NCBI RefSeq assembly: GCF_041346945.1
Contig: NZ_CP166850.1
Location: forward strand, 6,556,501 to 6,620,500
From: Amycolatopsis sp. cg9
Lineage (GTDB): Bacteria > Actinomycetota > Actinomycetes > Mycobacteriales > Pseudonocardiaceae
DNA: 64,000 bases
Direction of reading: 5' to 3'
The notes beneath the pieces are model-generated. The model was not told the origin of the DNA. It saw only the letters and a program-made list of their open reading frames with translations, and searched no databases. Positions 40,297 through 48,610 of this stretch are shown here, piece after piece. Made by a program: the position numbers and the translations under genes. The stretch's first letter is position 1; each line of letters opens with the position of its first letter.

Positions 40297-41024
40297 ACGC
40301 GACCCGGGCCGAGATCGCCGTCGTGGCGGTGGCCGAGCTGTTCCGCGGCGACGGCGAGATCGTCGCCAGCCCGATGGGCCTGATCCCGCAGCTGGGCGCC
40401 AAGCTCGCGCGGCTGACGTTCGAGCCGGACCTCCTGCTGTCCGACGGCGAAGCCTACCTGGTCACCCCGGACGGCGAGATCGAAGGCTGGCAGCCGTTCC
40501 GCAAGATGCTCGACACGATCGTCCCGCACGGACGGCGGCACGTCGTGATGGGCGCGAACCAGGTCGACCGGTACGGCAACCAGAACATCTCCGCCATCGG
40601 CGACCACGCGCACCCGAAGAAGCAGCTGCTCGGCGTGCGCGGCGCGCCCGGCAACACGGTCAACCACCGCACCAGCTACTGGGTGCCGAAGCACTCCGCC
40701 CGGGTGTTCGTGGACGCCGTGGACGTCGTCTCCGGGGTCGGCTACGACAACGCGGCCAAGGCGGGACCGTCCGCCGAGAAGTACCACGACGTCCACCGGG
40801 TGGTCACCAACCTCGGCGTGTTCGACTTCGCCACGCCGGACCACTCGATGCGCGCGGTGTCGCTGCACCCCGGCGTGACGCGCGAGGAGGTCGCCGCGGC
40901 GACGACGTTCGAGATCGACTTCGCGGACGCCGGGACCAGCCGCGAGCCGGCCGCGGAGGAACTGCGCCTGCTCCGCGAAGTGCTCGACCCGAAGAGCGTC
41001 CGCGACAAGGAAGTCCCGGCGTGA
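40293..41024 (+). CDS. ipdB: COCHEA-CoA hydrolase subunit IpdB (CoA-transferase family beta subunit)
   Basis: The 243-residue beta subunit has IVASPMGLIPQLGAKLARLTFEPDLLLSDGEAYLV, RRHVVMGANQVDRYGNQNISAIGDH and KKQLLGVRGAPGNTVNHRTSYWVPKHS. It lacks the SENG-type motif of true class I transferases, in keeping with the hydrolase function of IpdAB. ATG 40293 overlaps the ipdA stop (ATGA); its stop overlaps ipdC (GTGA). It is the partner of IpdA in ring opening of the last steroid ring. Confidence 0.92.
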   Translation: MNATRAEIAVVAVAELFRGDGEIVASPMGLIPQLGAKLARLTFEPDLLLSDGEAYLVTPDGEIEGWQPFRKMLDTIVPHGRRHVVMGANQVDRYGNQNISAIGDHAHPKKQLLGVRGAPGNTVNHRTSYWVPKHSARVFVDAVDVVSGVGYDNAAKAGPSAEKYHDVHRVVTNLGVFDFATPDHSMRAVSLHPGVTREEVAAATTFEIDFADAGTSREPAAEELRLLREVLDPKSVRDKEVPA

Positions 41025-42076
41025 AGACCGCGCTGACCGCACTCGCGGGCGTCGAGCACCCGATCGTCCAGACCGGCATGGGCTGGGTCGCCGGCCCGCG
41101 GCTGGTCTCGGCGACCGCCGAAGCCGGCGCCCTCGGCATCCTCGCCTCGGCGACGATGACCTACCTCGAGCTCGAAGCCGCGATCGCGGAGGTGAAGAAG
41201 CGCACGGAGAAGCCGTTCGGCGTCAACCTGCGGGCGGACGCCGCCGACGCGGGCGACCGCGTCGACCTGCTGATCCGCGAAGGCGTGAAGGTGGCGTCGT
41301 TCGCGCTCGCGCCGCGGAAGGAGATGATCGCGAAGCTGCGCGACCACGGCATCGTCGTCATCCCGTCGGTCGGCGCCGCCCGGCACGCCGAGAAGGTCGC
41401 CGGCTGGGGCGCGGACGCCGTCATCGTCCAGGGCGGCGAAGGCGGCGGGCACACCGGCGGCGTCGCCACCACGCTCCTGCTGCCGTCCGTGCTCGACACC
41501 GTCGACATCCCGGTGATCGCGGCCGGCGGCTTCTTCGACGGCCGCGGGCTCGCCGCCGCGCTGGCCTACGGGGCCGCGGGCGTGGCGATGGGCACCCGGT
41601 TCCTGCTCAGCAAGGAGAGCACGGTCCCCGACGAGGTCAAGCGCGTCTACCTCGGTCAAGGGCTCACCGGGACCGTCGTCACCCGCCGCGTCGACGGCCT
41701 GCCGCACCGGGTGCTGCGCACCGACCTCGTCGACCGGCTCGAGCGCTCCGGGCGGCTGAAGGGACTCGCACAGGCCGCGCGAAACGCGCTCCGCTTCCGG
41801 AATATCACCGGACTGTCCCCGGTTGCCATGGTCAAAGAAGGCTTCGCGATGAAGCACGGCAACGATCTCACCTGGAGTCAGCTGGTCATGGCGGCCAACA
41901 CCCCCATGCTGCTGCGTGCGGGCCTGGTCGAGGGCCGGACCGACGCCGGGGTGCTAGCGTCGGGGCAGGTGGTGGGCATGATCCACGACCTGCCCACGGT
42001 GGGCGAGATCGTCGAGGGCACGGTGGCCGAGGCGGGTGAAATCCTGCGGCGCCTCGGCCGGGAAACGGGAGGATGA
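41021..42076 (+). CDS. ipdC: IpdC, NMO-like flavin-dependent (CoA) reductase of HIP degradation
   Basis: The 351-residue nitronate-monooxygenase-like TIM barrel has [102 protein letters not shown] (FMN phosphate site) and a long C-terminal cap. Position after ipdAB and sequence style identify it as IpdC, which helps reduce an HIP-pathway CoA intermediate. GTG 41021 overlaps the ipdB stop; its stop overlaps the next gene (ATGA). Confidence 0.9.
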   Translation: MKTALTALAGVEHPIVQTGMGWVAGPRLVSATAEAGALGILASATMTYLELEAAIAEVKKRTEKPFGVNLRADAADAGDRVDLLIREGVKVASFALAPRKEMIAKLRDHGIVVIPSVGAARHAEKVAGWGADAVIVQGGEGGGHTGGVATTLLLPSVLDTVDIPVIAAGGFFDGRGLAAALAYGAAGVAMGTRFLLSKESTVPDEVKRVYLGQGLTGTVVTRRVDGLPHRVLRTDLVDRLERSGRLKGLAQAARNALRFRNITGLSPVAMVKEGFAMKHGNDLTWSQLVMAANTPMLLRAGLVEGRTDAGVLASGQVVGMIHDLPTVGEIVEGTVAEAGEILRRLGRETGG

Positions 42077-43083
42077 CAGTGGCGCTCAAGGTCGGTTACA
42101 AGGCGTCGCCGGAGCAGTTCGGGGCGCGCGACCTGGTCGAGTTCGCCGTGCGCGCCGAGGAGGTCGGCCTGGACTCGGTCTGGGTGGCGGACCACTTCCT
42201 GCCGTGGCGGCACGAAGGCGGGCACGCGCCGTGGGCGCTGGCGTTCATCCCGGCGGTGGCGGAGCGGACGAACCGGGTGCAGATCGGCACGAGCGTGCTG
42301 ACCCCGACGTTCCGGTACAACCCGGCGGTGATCGCGCAGGCGTTCGCGTCGATGTCCCTGCTGTCGGAGGGCCGGGTGATCCTCGGGGTCGGCACCGGCG
42401 AGGCGCTCAACGAGATCGCCGTTTCCGGCATGGAGTGGCCGGAGTTCAAGGAGCGGTTCGCGCGGCTGCGCGAGGCGATCACGCTGATGCGGCGGCTGTG
42501 GACCGAGGACAACGTCTCGCACGACGGCGAGTACTACAAGCTGGTCGACGCGCGGATCTACGACCGCCCGGACGTGCCGCTGCCGGTGTACATCGCCGCG
42601 GGCGGCCCGGTGGTGGCCAAGTACGCGGGCCGCGCGGGCGACGGCTTCATCTGCACCTCGGGCAAGGGCATGGACCTCTACACCGAGAAGCTGATGCCGG
42701 CCGTGGCCGAGGGCGCGGAAGCCGCCGGGCGCGAGGTCAAGGACATCGACCGGATGATCGAGGTCAAGATCTCCTACGACCGCGACCCGGAGAAGGCGCT
42801 GGAGAACACGCGCTTCTGGGCGCCGCTGTCGCTGACGGCGGAGCAGAAGCACACGATCTCGTCGGCCGACGAGATGGAGCGGCTGGCCAACGAGCTGCCG
42901 ATCGAGCAGGTCGCCAAGCGCTGGATCGTCGCGTCCGACCCGGACGAGGCCGTGGCGCTGGTGAAGCCGTACGTCGACGCGGGCCTGAACCACCTGGTCG
43001 TGCACGGCCCGGGCCACGACCAGGAGCGGTTCCTGAGCCAGTTCTCCGAGGACGTCCTGCCGAAGCTGCGCGAGCTGGGCTGA
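42073..43083 (+). CDS. fgd: F420-dependent glucose-6-phosphate dehydrogenase (Fgd)
   Basis: The 336-residue luciferase-fold protein is very close to mycobacterial FGD1: [46 protein letters not shown] (the D/H/W active-site triad), [34 protein letters not shown] (active-site Glu), [16 protein letters not shown] and LTAEQKHTI (G6P-phosphate-binding Lys residues), and [13 protein letters not shown] (Arg). All substrate residues known for FGD1 appear to be kept. It oxidises glucose-6-phosphate and reduces F420 to F420H2. It is coupled to ipdC by ATGA, so it is co-expressed with steroid-ring degradation. Confidence 0.9.
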   Translation: MTVALKVGYKASPEQFGARDLVEFAVRAEEVGLDSVWVADHFLPWRHEGGHAPWALAFIPAVAERTNRVQIGTSVLTPTFRYNPAVIAQAFASMSLLSEGRVILGVGTGEALNEIAVSGMEWPEFKERFARLREAITLMRRLWTEDNVSHDGEYYKLVDARIYDRPDVPLPVYIAAGGPVVAKYAGRAGDGFICTSGKGMDLYTEKLMPAVAEGAEAAGREVKDIDRMIEVKISYDRDPEKALENTRFWAPLSLTAEQKHTISSADEMERLANELPIEQVAKRWIVASDPDEAVALVKPYVDAGLNHLVVHGPGHDQERFLSQFSEDVLPKLRELG

Positions 43084-43092
43084 CCGCTCGGG

Positions 43093-44244
43093 TCACAGCC
43101 GTTCGATGATGGTGACGTTGGCGGTGCCACCGCCTTCGCACATCGTCTGCAGGCCGTAGCGGCCGCCGCGGCGCTCCAGCTCGTGCAGGAGCGTCGCCAG
43201 GAGCTTGGTGCCGGTGGCCCCGATCGGGTGGCCGAGGGCGATGCCGCCCCCGTTCACGTTGACCCGGCCGGGGTCCGCGCCGGTTTCGTCCAGCCAGGCC
43301 AGGACGACGCTGGCGAAGGCCTCGTTGACCTCGAACAGGTCGATGTCCTCGATCGCCAGCCCGGCCTTGCGCAGCGCGTGCGCGGTGGCCGGGATCGGGC
43401 CGGTCAGCATCCACACCGGGTCCGCGGCGCGCACCGACAGGTGGTGGATCCGCGCTCGAGGCGTCAGGCCGTGCTCCTCGACGAACGACGAAGACGCCAG
43501 CACGGCCGCGCTCGCGCCGTCGGAGATCTGGCTGGCCACGGCCGCCGTCAGCCGCGAACCTTCGCTCAACGGCTTCAGGCCGCGCATCCGCTCCAGTGAC
43601 GTGTCCCGGCGCGGCCCCTCGTCGTGCCGGAAGCCGTCGACCGGCGCGAGCTCCGCGTCGAACCGCCCGGAGTCGATCGCCGCCAGCGCTCGCTGGTGGC
43701 TGCCCAGCGCGTACTCCTCCATGGCTTCGCGGGTGATGTCCCAGTGCTCGGCGATCATGTCCGCGCTGCGGAACTGCGAGACCTCGACGCTGCCGTAGCG
43801 CTCCTGCCAGCCCTTCGACCCGGAGAACGGGTCCTCGAAGCCGTATTCGCGCCCGGCCAGCATGGCCGCGCTGATCGGGATGCGGCTCATGTTCTGCACG
43901 CCCCCGGCCAGCACCAGGTCCTGCGTCCCCGACATGACGGCTTGCGCGGCGAAGTGGACGGCCTGCTGGCTCGACCCGCACTGCCGGTCGACGGTCACCC
44001 CGGGCACGTGGTCGCCGAACCCCGCCGCCAGCCACGCCGTGCGCGCGATGTTGCCCGACTGCGGGCCGAGGGTGTCGGTGCAGCCGAGGATGACGTCGTC
44101 GACGAGGTCCGGGTCGACGCCCGCGCGGGCGACGACCGCCTGGATGACGTGTGCGGCGAGGTCGGCGGAGTGCCACCCGGACAGGGCGCCGCCGCGCCGG
44201 CCGGCCGGGGTGCGGACCGCGTCGAGGAGGAAGGCTTCGGGCAC
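43093..44244 (-). CDS. fadA6: Acetyl-CoA acyltransferase (thiolase) FadA6-like
   Basis: The 383-residue thiolase has FLLDAVRTPAGRRGGALSG, GVTVDRQCGSSQQAVHFAAQAVMSG (nucleophilic Cys), EVNEAFASV, NGGGIALGHPIGATG (His) and QTMCEGGGTANVTIIERL (second Cys). In the HIP pathway FadA6 cleaves the beta-keto CoA intermediate at the end of ring degradation. GTG 44244 has AGGAG upstream and lies 8 bp after the ipdF stop. Its gene is convergent with fgd, 9 bp apart. It is the third gene of the fadE30-ipdF-fadA6 operon. Confidence 0.9.
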   Translation of the reverse strand: MPEAFLLDAVRTPAGRRGGALSGWHSADLAAHVIQAVVARAGVDPDLVDDVILGCTDTLGPQSGNIARTAWLAAGFGDHVPGVTVDRQCGSSQQAVHFAAQAVMSGTQDLVLAGGVQNMSRIPISAAMLAGREYGFEDPFSGSKGWQERYGSVEVSQFRSADMIAEHWDITREAMEEYALGSHQRALAAIDSGRFDAELAPVDGFRHDEGPRRDTSLERMRGLKPLSEGSRLTAAVASQISDGASAAVLASSSFVEEHGLTPRARIHHLSVRAADPVWMLTGPIPATAHALRKAGLAIEDIDLFEVNEAFASVVLAWLDETGADPGRVNVNGGGIALGHPIGATGTKLLATLLHELERRGGRYGLQTMCEGGGTANVTIIERL

Positions 44245-44252
44245 GGGCGCTC

Positions 44253-45014
44253 CTAGGGGTGCTGGCTGCTGACGGAGACGACTTCGCCGGTCAGGTAACC
44301 GGCGTAGTCGCTGGCGAGGAAGACCATGACGTTGGCGACTTCCCACGGTTCGGCGGCGCGGCCGAAGGCTTCGCGTTTCGTGAGGTCGTCGAGGAGTTCG
44401 TCGCTGGTCACCTTGGCGAGGAACGGGTGCATCGCCAGGCTGGGGGCGACGGCGTTGATCCGGACGTGGTGTTCGGCGGCATCGAGCGCGGAGCAGCGGG
44501 TCAGCGCCATGACCCCGGCCTTCGCGGCGGCGTAGTGGGCTTGCCCGGCTTGGGCGCGCCAGCCGATCACCGAGGCGTTGTTGACGATCGCGCCGCCGCC
44601 GCCCTGGGCGACGAACTGCTTCAGCGCCGCGCGGGTGCAGCGGAAGGTCCCGGTGAGGGTGATGTCGAGGACCTTGGACCACTCGTCGTCGGTCATCTCC
44701 AGCACGGACTTCGCGCCGCCGAGCCCGGCGTTGTTGATCAGCACGTCGACGCGGCCGTAGTGCGCCACGGCGCCGTCGACGAGCGCCTGGACCTGCTCTT
44801 CCTGAGTGACGTCGCAGGGGATCGCGTGCACGTCGCCCAGTTCCGCGGCCTTTTCCTTCAGCCGCCGCTCGTGCCAGTCGCTGATGACGACTTCCGCGCC
44901 TTCCTCCAGGCAGCGCTTGGCCGCGGCGGAGCCGATCCCGGTGCCGGCGGCGGCGGTGACCACGACGACCTTCCCCGCGAGCAGGTCGTGGCCGGGCACG
45001 TAGGGGGGTATCAC
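44253..45014 (-). CDS. ipdF: SDR-family hydroxyacyl dehydrogenase IpdF
   Basis: The 253-residue SDR has LAGKVVVVTAAAGTGIGSAAAKRCLEEGAEVVISDWHERRL, NNAGLGGAKSVLEMTDDEWSKVLDITLTGTFRCTRAALKQF, VNNASVIGWRAQAGQAHYAAAKAGVMALTRCSA and the C-terminal YLTGEVVSVSSQHP, all closely matching IpdF (Rv3559c). IpdF oxidises a 5-hydroxy group on HIP-CoA-type intermediates. GTG 45014 overlaps the fadE30 stop (GTGA). Some starts upstream would extend only into fadE30. Confidence 0.92.
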   Translation of the reverse strand: MIPPYVPGHDLLAGKVVVVTAAAGTGIGSAAAKRCLEEGAEVVISDWHERRLKEKAAELGDVHAIPCDVTQEEQVQALVDGAVAHYGRVDVLINNAGLGGAKSVLEMTDDEWSKVLDITLTGTFRCTRAALKQFVAQGGGGAIVNNASVIGWRAQAGQAHYAAAKAGVMALTRCSALDAAEHHVRINAVAPSLAMHPFLAKVTSDELLDDLTKREAFGRAAEPWEVANVMVFLASDYAGYLTGEVVSVSSQHP

Positions 45015-46156
45015 GGGCGGGCCTCCCGGGGCAGGCCGAGGACGCGCTCGGCGATGATGTTCCGTTCGATTTCGTCCGAGCCGCCGTAGATCGTGTCGGC
45101 GCGGGTGAACAGGTAGAGCCGCTGCCAGTCGTCCAGTTCGGCGCCGGCCGAGGTGAGCGAACGCGCTCCGCGGGCGCGCACGGCGAGTTCGCCGAGGCCC
45201 CGGTGCCACTGCGCCCAGAGCAGCTTGCCGACGGCGACTTCCGGACCGGCGGCCTGGCCCAGCGTCCGCAGCGCGTGGGCCCGCAGGACGCGCAGGCCGA
45301 TGCGGGCGCGGGCGAGGTCGGCGCGCAGGAGCGGGTCGTCGTAGGTGCCGGTCCGCCGGGCTTCGGCGGTGATGTCGTCGAGTTCGCGGCGGAAGCCGAT
45401 CTGCTGGCCGAGCGTCGACACCCCGCGTTCGAAGCCGAGGGTCGCCATCGCGATCTGCCAGCCCTCGCCGGGCTCGCCGACGACGAGATCGGCGGGCGTG
45501 CGGGCGTCGTCGAAGAAGACTTCGTTGAACTCCGACGTGCCGGTGAGCTGCTGGATCGGCCGCACGGTGACGCCGTCCTGGCGCAGCGGCACCAGCAGGT
45601 AGGACAGGCCGTGGTGGCGCCGGGAGCCGGGTTCGGTGCGGGCGATGACGAAGCACCAGTCGGCCACGTGCGCGAGCGACGTCCAGATCTTCTGCCCGTT
45701 GATGACCCATTCGTCGTCGCGCCGGACCGCGGACGTCGAGACGGCGGCGAGGTCGGAGCCGGCGCCGGGCTCGGAGTAGCCCTGGCACCACAGTTCCTCG
45801 ACGGCGAGGATCTTCGGCAGGAACCGGGCCCGCTGCTCGGGCGTGCCGAACGCGATGAGCGTCGGGCCCAGCAGCTGCTCGCCGATGTGGTTGACCCGGG
45901 CGGGGGCGCCGGAAGCGGCGTACTCCTCGTGGAAGGCGACCTGCTCGGCCAGCGACAGGCCCCGGCCGCCGTGCTCGGCCGGCCAGCCGACGCCGGTCCA
46001 GCCCGCGGCGGCGAGGTGGCGTTCCCAGGCCAGCCGCAGCTCGAACTCCTCGTGCTCGCGCCCCGGGCCGCCCAGGCCGCGCAGCCGGGCGAATTCGCCG
46101 GTCAGGTTGGCGGCCAGCCAGCCGGCGACTGCACGGCGGAATCCCATCGGTTCCAC
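45011..46156 (-). CDS. fadE30: Acyl-CoA dehydrogenase FadE30
   Basis: The 381-residue acyl-CoA dehydrogenase has GWTGVGWPAEHGGRGLSLAEQVAFHEEYAASGAPARVNHIGEQLLGPTLI, WCQGYSEPGAGSDLAAV, INGQKIWTS, and the C-terminal FTRADTIYGGSDEIERNIIAERVLGLPREARP. It matches FadE30 (Rv3560c), which dehydrogenates HIP-CoA early in C/D-ring degradation. GTG 46156 has GGAGG at 5-nt spacing. The promoter region holds the KstR-type box (46201-46212) shared with the divergent fadD3 operon. Confidence 0.9.
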   Translation of the reverse strand: MEPMGFRRAVAGWLAANLTGEFARLRGLGGPGREHEEFELRLAWERHLAAAGWTGVGWPAEHGGRGLSLAEQVAFHEEYAASGAPARVNHIGEQLLGPTLIAFGTPEQRARFLPKILAVEELWCQGYSEPGAGSDLAAVSTSAVRRDDEWVINGQKIWTSLAHVADWCFVIARTEPGSRRHHGLSYLLVPLRQDGVTVRPIQQLTGTSEFNEVFFDDARTPADLVVGEPGEGWQIAMATLGFERGVSTLGQQIGFRRELDDITAEARRTGTYDDPLLRADLARARIGLRVLRAHALRTLGQAAGPEVAVGKLLWAQWHRGLGELAVRARGARSLTSAGAELDDWQRLYLFTRADTIYGGSDEIERNIIAERVLGLPREARP

Positions 46157-46200
46157 ACACGCCTCCTTGCTGCCGGGCCGGTCCGGCACCTAGGGTAATG

Positions 46201-46212
46201 AGAACACGTTCT
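46201..46212. promoter_or_regulatory. KstR-type operator between fadE30 and fadD3 operons
   Basis: AGAACACGTTCT is a perfect-arm dyad (AGAAC-AC-GTTCT) in the 82-bp region between divergent starts at 46156 and 46239, followed by AGTTTG. It fits the KstR core AACnnGTT. One site can serve both operons. Confidence 0.75.
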
Positions 46213-46238
46213 AGTTTGTCGGTCCAGAGGAGGGTGTG

Positions 46239-47768
46239 GTGGGAAGAACCACGATCCCGGCCGTCGTCCGGGACGCCGCCGCCAAGTTCGGCGATGCGGA
46301 GGCCCTGGTCGACGGTGAGCTGAGGCTCGGCTTCGACCAGCTTCTGGAACGTGTTCGAACGGTCGCGCGCGCCTTCCTCGCCCGCGGTGTCGAGCCCGGT
46401 GACCGCGTCGCGATCACCCTGCCGAACACCTGCCACTGGGTCCTGACCGCACTGGGCGCGCTCTACGCGGGCGCGACGCTGGTGCCGGTCAACACCCGGT
46501 TCACCGCCGCCGAGACCGTGGACCTGCTCGTCCGCAGCCGGGCGAAAGCGCTGGTCGTGGCGGCCGACTTCCTCGGCACCGACCGCCACGCCGCCGTCCG
46601 GGCGACCGGCGCGGAACTGCCCGGCCTCGGCACCGTCGTCCGGGTGGCCCTGGAGCAGCCGCACCGGCCGGTCGAAGGCACCCTCGGCTGGGACGAGTTC
46701 CTCGGCCTCGCCGAGCGCGTGCCCCTCGCCGCCGCCGAAGCGCGGGCCGACGCCGTGCGGCCGGACGACGTCAGCGACATCCTGTTCACCTCGGGCACCA
46801 GCGGCCGCTCGAAGGGCGTGCTGTCGGCCCACCGCCAGGCGGTCGGCGTCGCCGCCGCGTGGGCGGAGTGCGGCCGGGTCACCGCCGACGACCGGTACCT
46901 GGTGATCAACCCGTTCTTCCACAGCTTCGGCTACAAGGCCGGGATCCTGGTGGCGCTGCTGACCGGCGCGACGCTCGTCCCGCAGGCCGTCTTCGACGTC
47001 CGGGCGGCCCTGGAGCTCATCGAGCGGGAGCGCATCTCCGTGCTGCCCGGCGCGCCGACGATCTTCCAGTCCCTGCTGCAGGAACGCCGGGGCGATCTCC
47101 CGTCCCTGCGGCTCGCGGTCACCGGCGCCGCCACGGTTCCCGCGTCGCTGGTCCGGCGGATGCGGGCCGAGCTGGGGTTCGAGATCGTCCTCACCGCCTA
47201 CGGTCTCACCGAAGCCGTCGTGGTGACGATGTGCCGCCCCGGCGACGACGCCGAGCTGGTGTCCCGGACGTCCGGCCGCGCGACCGCCGGGTTCGAAGTC
47301 GCGATCCAGGGCTCGCCGGGCGAGATCGTGGTCCGCGGGCCGAACGTGATGCTCGGCTACCTCGACGACCCGGAAGCCACGGCGAAGGCGGTCGACGGCC
47401 AGGGCTGGCTGCACACCGGCGACGTCGGCGAGCTCGACGACGGCGGCAACTTGGCGATCACCGGCCGGCTCAAGGACATGTACATCTGCGGCGGCTTCAA
47501 CGTCTACCCGGCCGAGGTCGAGCACGCGCTGACCGAACTGGACGGCGTCCGCGACGTCGCCGTCGTCGGCGTCCCGGACGACCGGCTCGGCGAGGTCGGC
47601 AAGGCCTTCGTCGTCGGCACCGGGCTGACCGAGGAAGCGGTCGTCGCGTTCTGCCGCGAACGGCTCGCCAACTACAAGACCCCGCGGTCCGTCGAGTTCG
47701 TGGACGAGCTGCCCCGCAACGCTTCCGGCAAGGTGCTGAAGCGGCTGCTGACCGAGGAGAACGCATGA
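46239..47768 (+). CDS. fadD3: HIP-CoA synthetase FadD3
   Basis: The 509-residue ANL ligase is highly similar to M. tuberculosis FadD3: PNTCHWVLTALGALYAGATLVPVNTRFTA, DDVSDILFTSGTSGRSKGVLSAHRQAV, NPFFHSFGYKAGILVALLTGATLVP, LTAYGLTEAVVVTMCRPGDDAE, GWLHTGDVGELDDGGNLAITGRLKDMYICGGFNVYPAEVE and PRNASGKVLKR. FadD3 activates the two-ring metabolite HIP with CoA, the entry step. GTG 46239 is 5 nt from AGGAGG (46228-46233); GTG 46236 is the alternative. It is coupled to the next gene by ATGA. Confidence 0.92.
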   Translation: MGRTTIPAVVRDAAAKFGDAEALVDGELRLGFDQLLERVRTVARAFLARGVEPGDRVAITLPNTCHWVLTALGALYAGATLVPVNTRFTAAETVDLLVRSRAKALVVAADFLGTDRHAAVRATGAELPGLGTVVRVALEQPHRPVEGTLGWDEFLGLAERVPLAAAEARADAVRPDDVSDILFTSGTSGRSKGVLSAHRQAVGVAAAWAECGRVTADDRYLVINPFFHSFGYKAGILVALLTGATLVPQAVFDVRAALELIERERISVLPGAPTIFQSLLQERRGDLPSLRLAVTGAATVPASLVRRMRAELGFEIVLTAYGLTEAVVVTMCRPGDDAELVSRTSGRATAGFEVAIQGSPGEIVVRGPNVMLGYLDDPEATAKAVDGQGWLHTGDVGELDDGGNLAITGRLKDMYICGGFNVYPAEVEHALTELDGVRDVAVVGVPDDRLGEVGKAFVVGTGLTEEAVVAFCRERLANYKTPRSVEFVDELPRNASGKVLKRLLTEENA

Positions 47769-48610
47769 GTGAACCGGTGGTCCGCATCGAGCGGCGCGGT
47801 CCGGTCGCGGTGGTCACGATGAACCGGCCGGACTACCGCAACGCCCAGAACTCCGCGATGACCTACGCGCTGGACGACGCTTTCACCGCCGCGGTCAACG
47901 ACCCCGAGGTGAAGGTGATCGTGCTGGCCGGGGAAGGCAAGCACTTCTCGGCCGGGCACGACATCGGCAGCCCGGGCCGCGACGCCGACCAGTCGTTCGA
48001 CCGGCGCGCGGTGCTGTGGTGGGACCACACCGACAAGGCGGGCGGCGACCAGCGGTTCGCCCGCGAGTCCGAGGTGTACCTCGGGATGTGCCGCCGGTGG
48101 CGGGAGATCCCGAAGCCGATGATCGCCAGCGTCCAGGGCGCCTGCATCGCCGGCGGGCTGATGCTGGCCTGGGTGTGCGACCTGATCGTCGCGGCCGACG
48201 ACGCGTTCTTCGCCGATCCCGTGGTGCGCATGGGGATCCCCGGCGTCGAGTACTTCGCGCACCCGTGGGTGCTCGGCCCCCGCGCGGCGAAGGAAGTCCT
48301 GTTCACCGGCGAGCGGTTCACGGTGCAGCAGGCCAAGGAGTGGGGCATGGTCACCCGGATCGTGCCGCGCGCGGAACTGGAAGAGCACACCCTGGCGCTG
48401 GCGGAGAAGATCAGCGCGATGCCGTCGTTCGGACTGGCGCTGGCGAAGAAGGCCGTCAACCAGGCCGAGGACCTGATGGGCCTGCGGTCCGGGATGGACT
48501 CGGTGTTCGGGCTGCACCACTTCGCGCACGCCCACAACGCGGAGACGTCGGAAGACTCGCTCGGCGGCCAGTCGGCGCGGTCGATGCGCGACGCGAACAA
48601 GGGGGGCTGA
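47765..48610 (+). CDS. Crotonase-fold (enoyl-CoA hydratase-like) protein lacking the catalytic glutamates
   Basis: The 281-residue protein has the crotonase start VAVVTMNRPDYRNAQNSAM and the CoA loop GKHFSAGHDIGS. An insertion of about 45 residues follows (to EVYLGMCRRWREIPKPMIA), including VLWWDHTDK. Where hydratases have Glu in GGCELA this protein reads AGGLMLA, and PEV/PEI is replaced by DPVVRMGIPG, so both general acid/base glutamates appear absent. It may be a hydrolase, isomerase or decarboxylase rather than a hydratase. It sits between fadD3 and fadE31, overlapping both. The mycobacterial order has no gene here. Confidence 0.8.
   Translation: MSEPVVRIERRGPVAVVTMNRPDYRNAQNSAMTYALDDAFTAAVNDPEVKVIVLAGEGKHFSAGHDIGSPGRDADQSFDRRAVLWWDHTDKAGGDQRFARESEVYLGMCRRWREIPKPMIASVQGACIAGGLMLAWVCDLIVAADDAFFADPVVRMGIPGVEYFAHPWVLGPRAAKEVLFTGERFTVQQAKEWGMVTRIVPRAELEEHTLALAEKISAMPSFGLALAKKAVNQAEDLMGLRSGMDSVFGLHHFAHAHNAETSEDSLGGQSARSMRDANKGG

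Noticed and set aside
44253..47525. A 1090-codon minus-strand frame seeming to fuse ipdF with upstream sequence
   Set aside because: Only the last 253 codons are the SDR; the rest is a shadow of fadE30 and antisense to fadD3, and GTGA overlap marks the true start.
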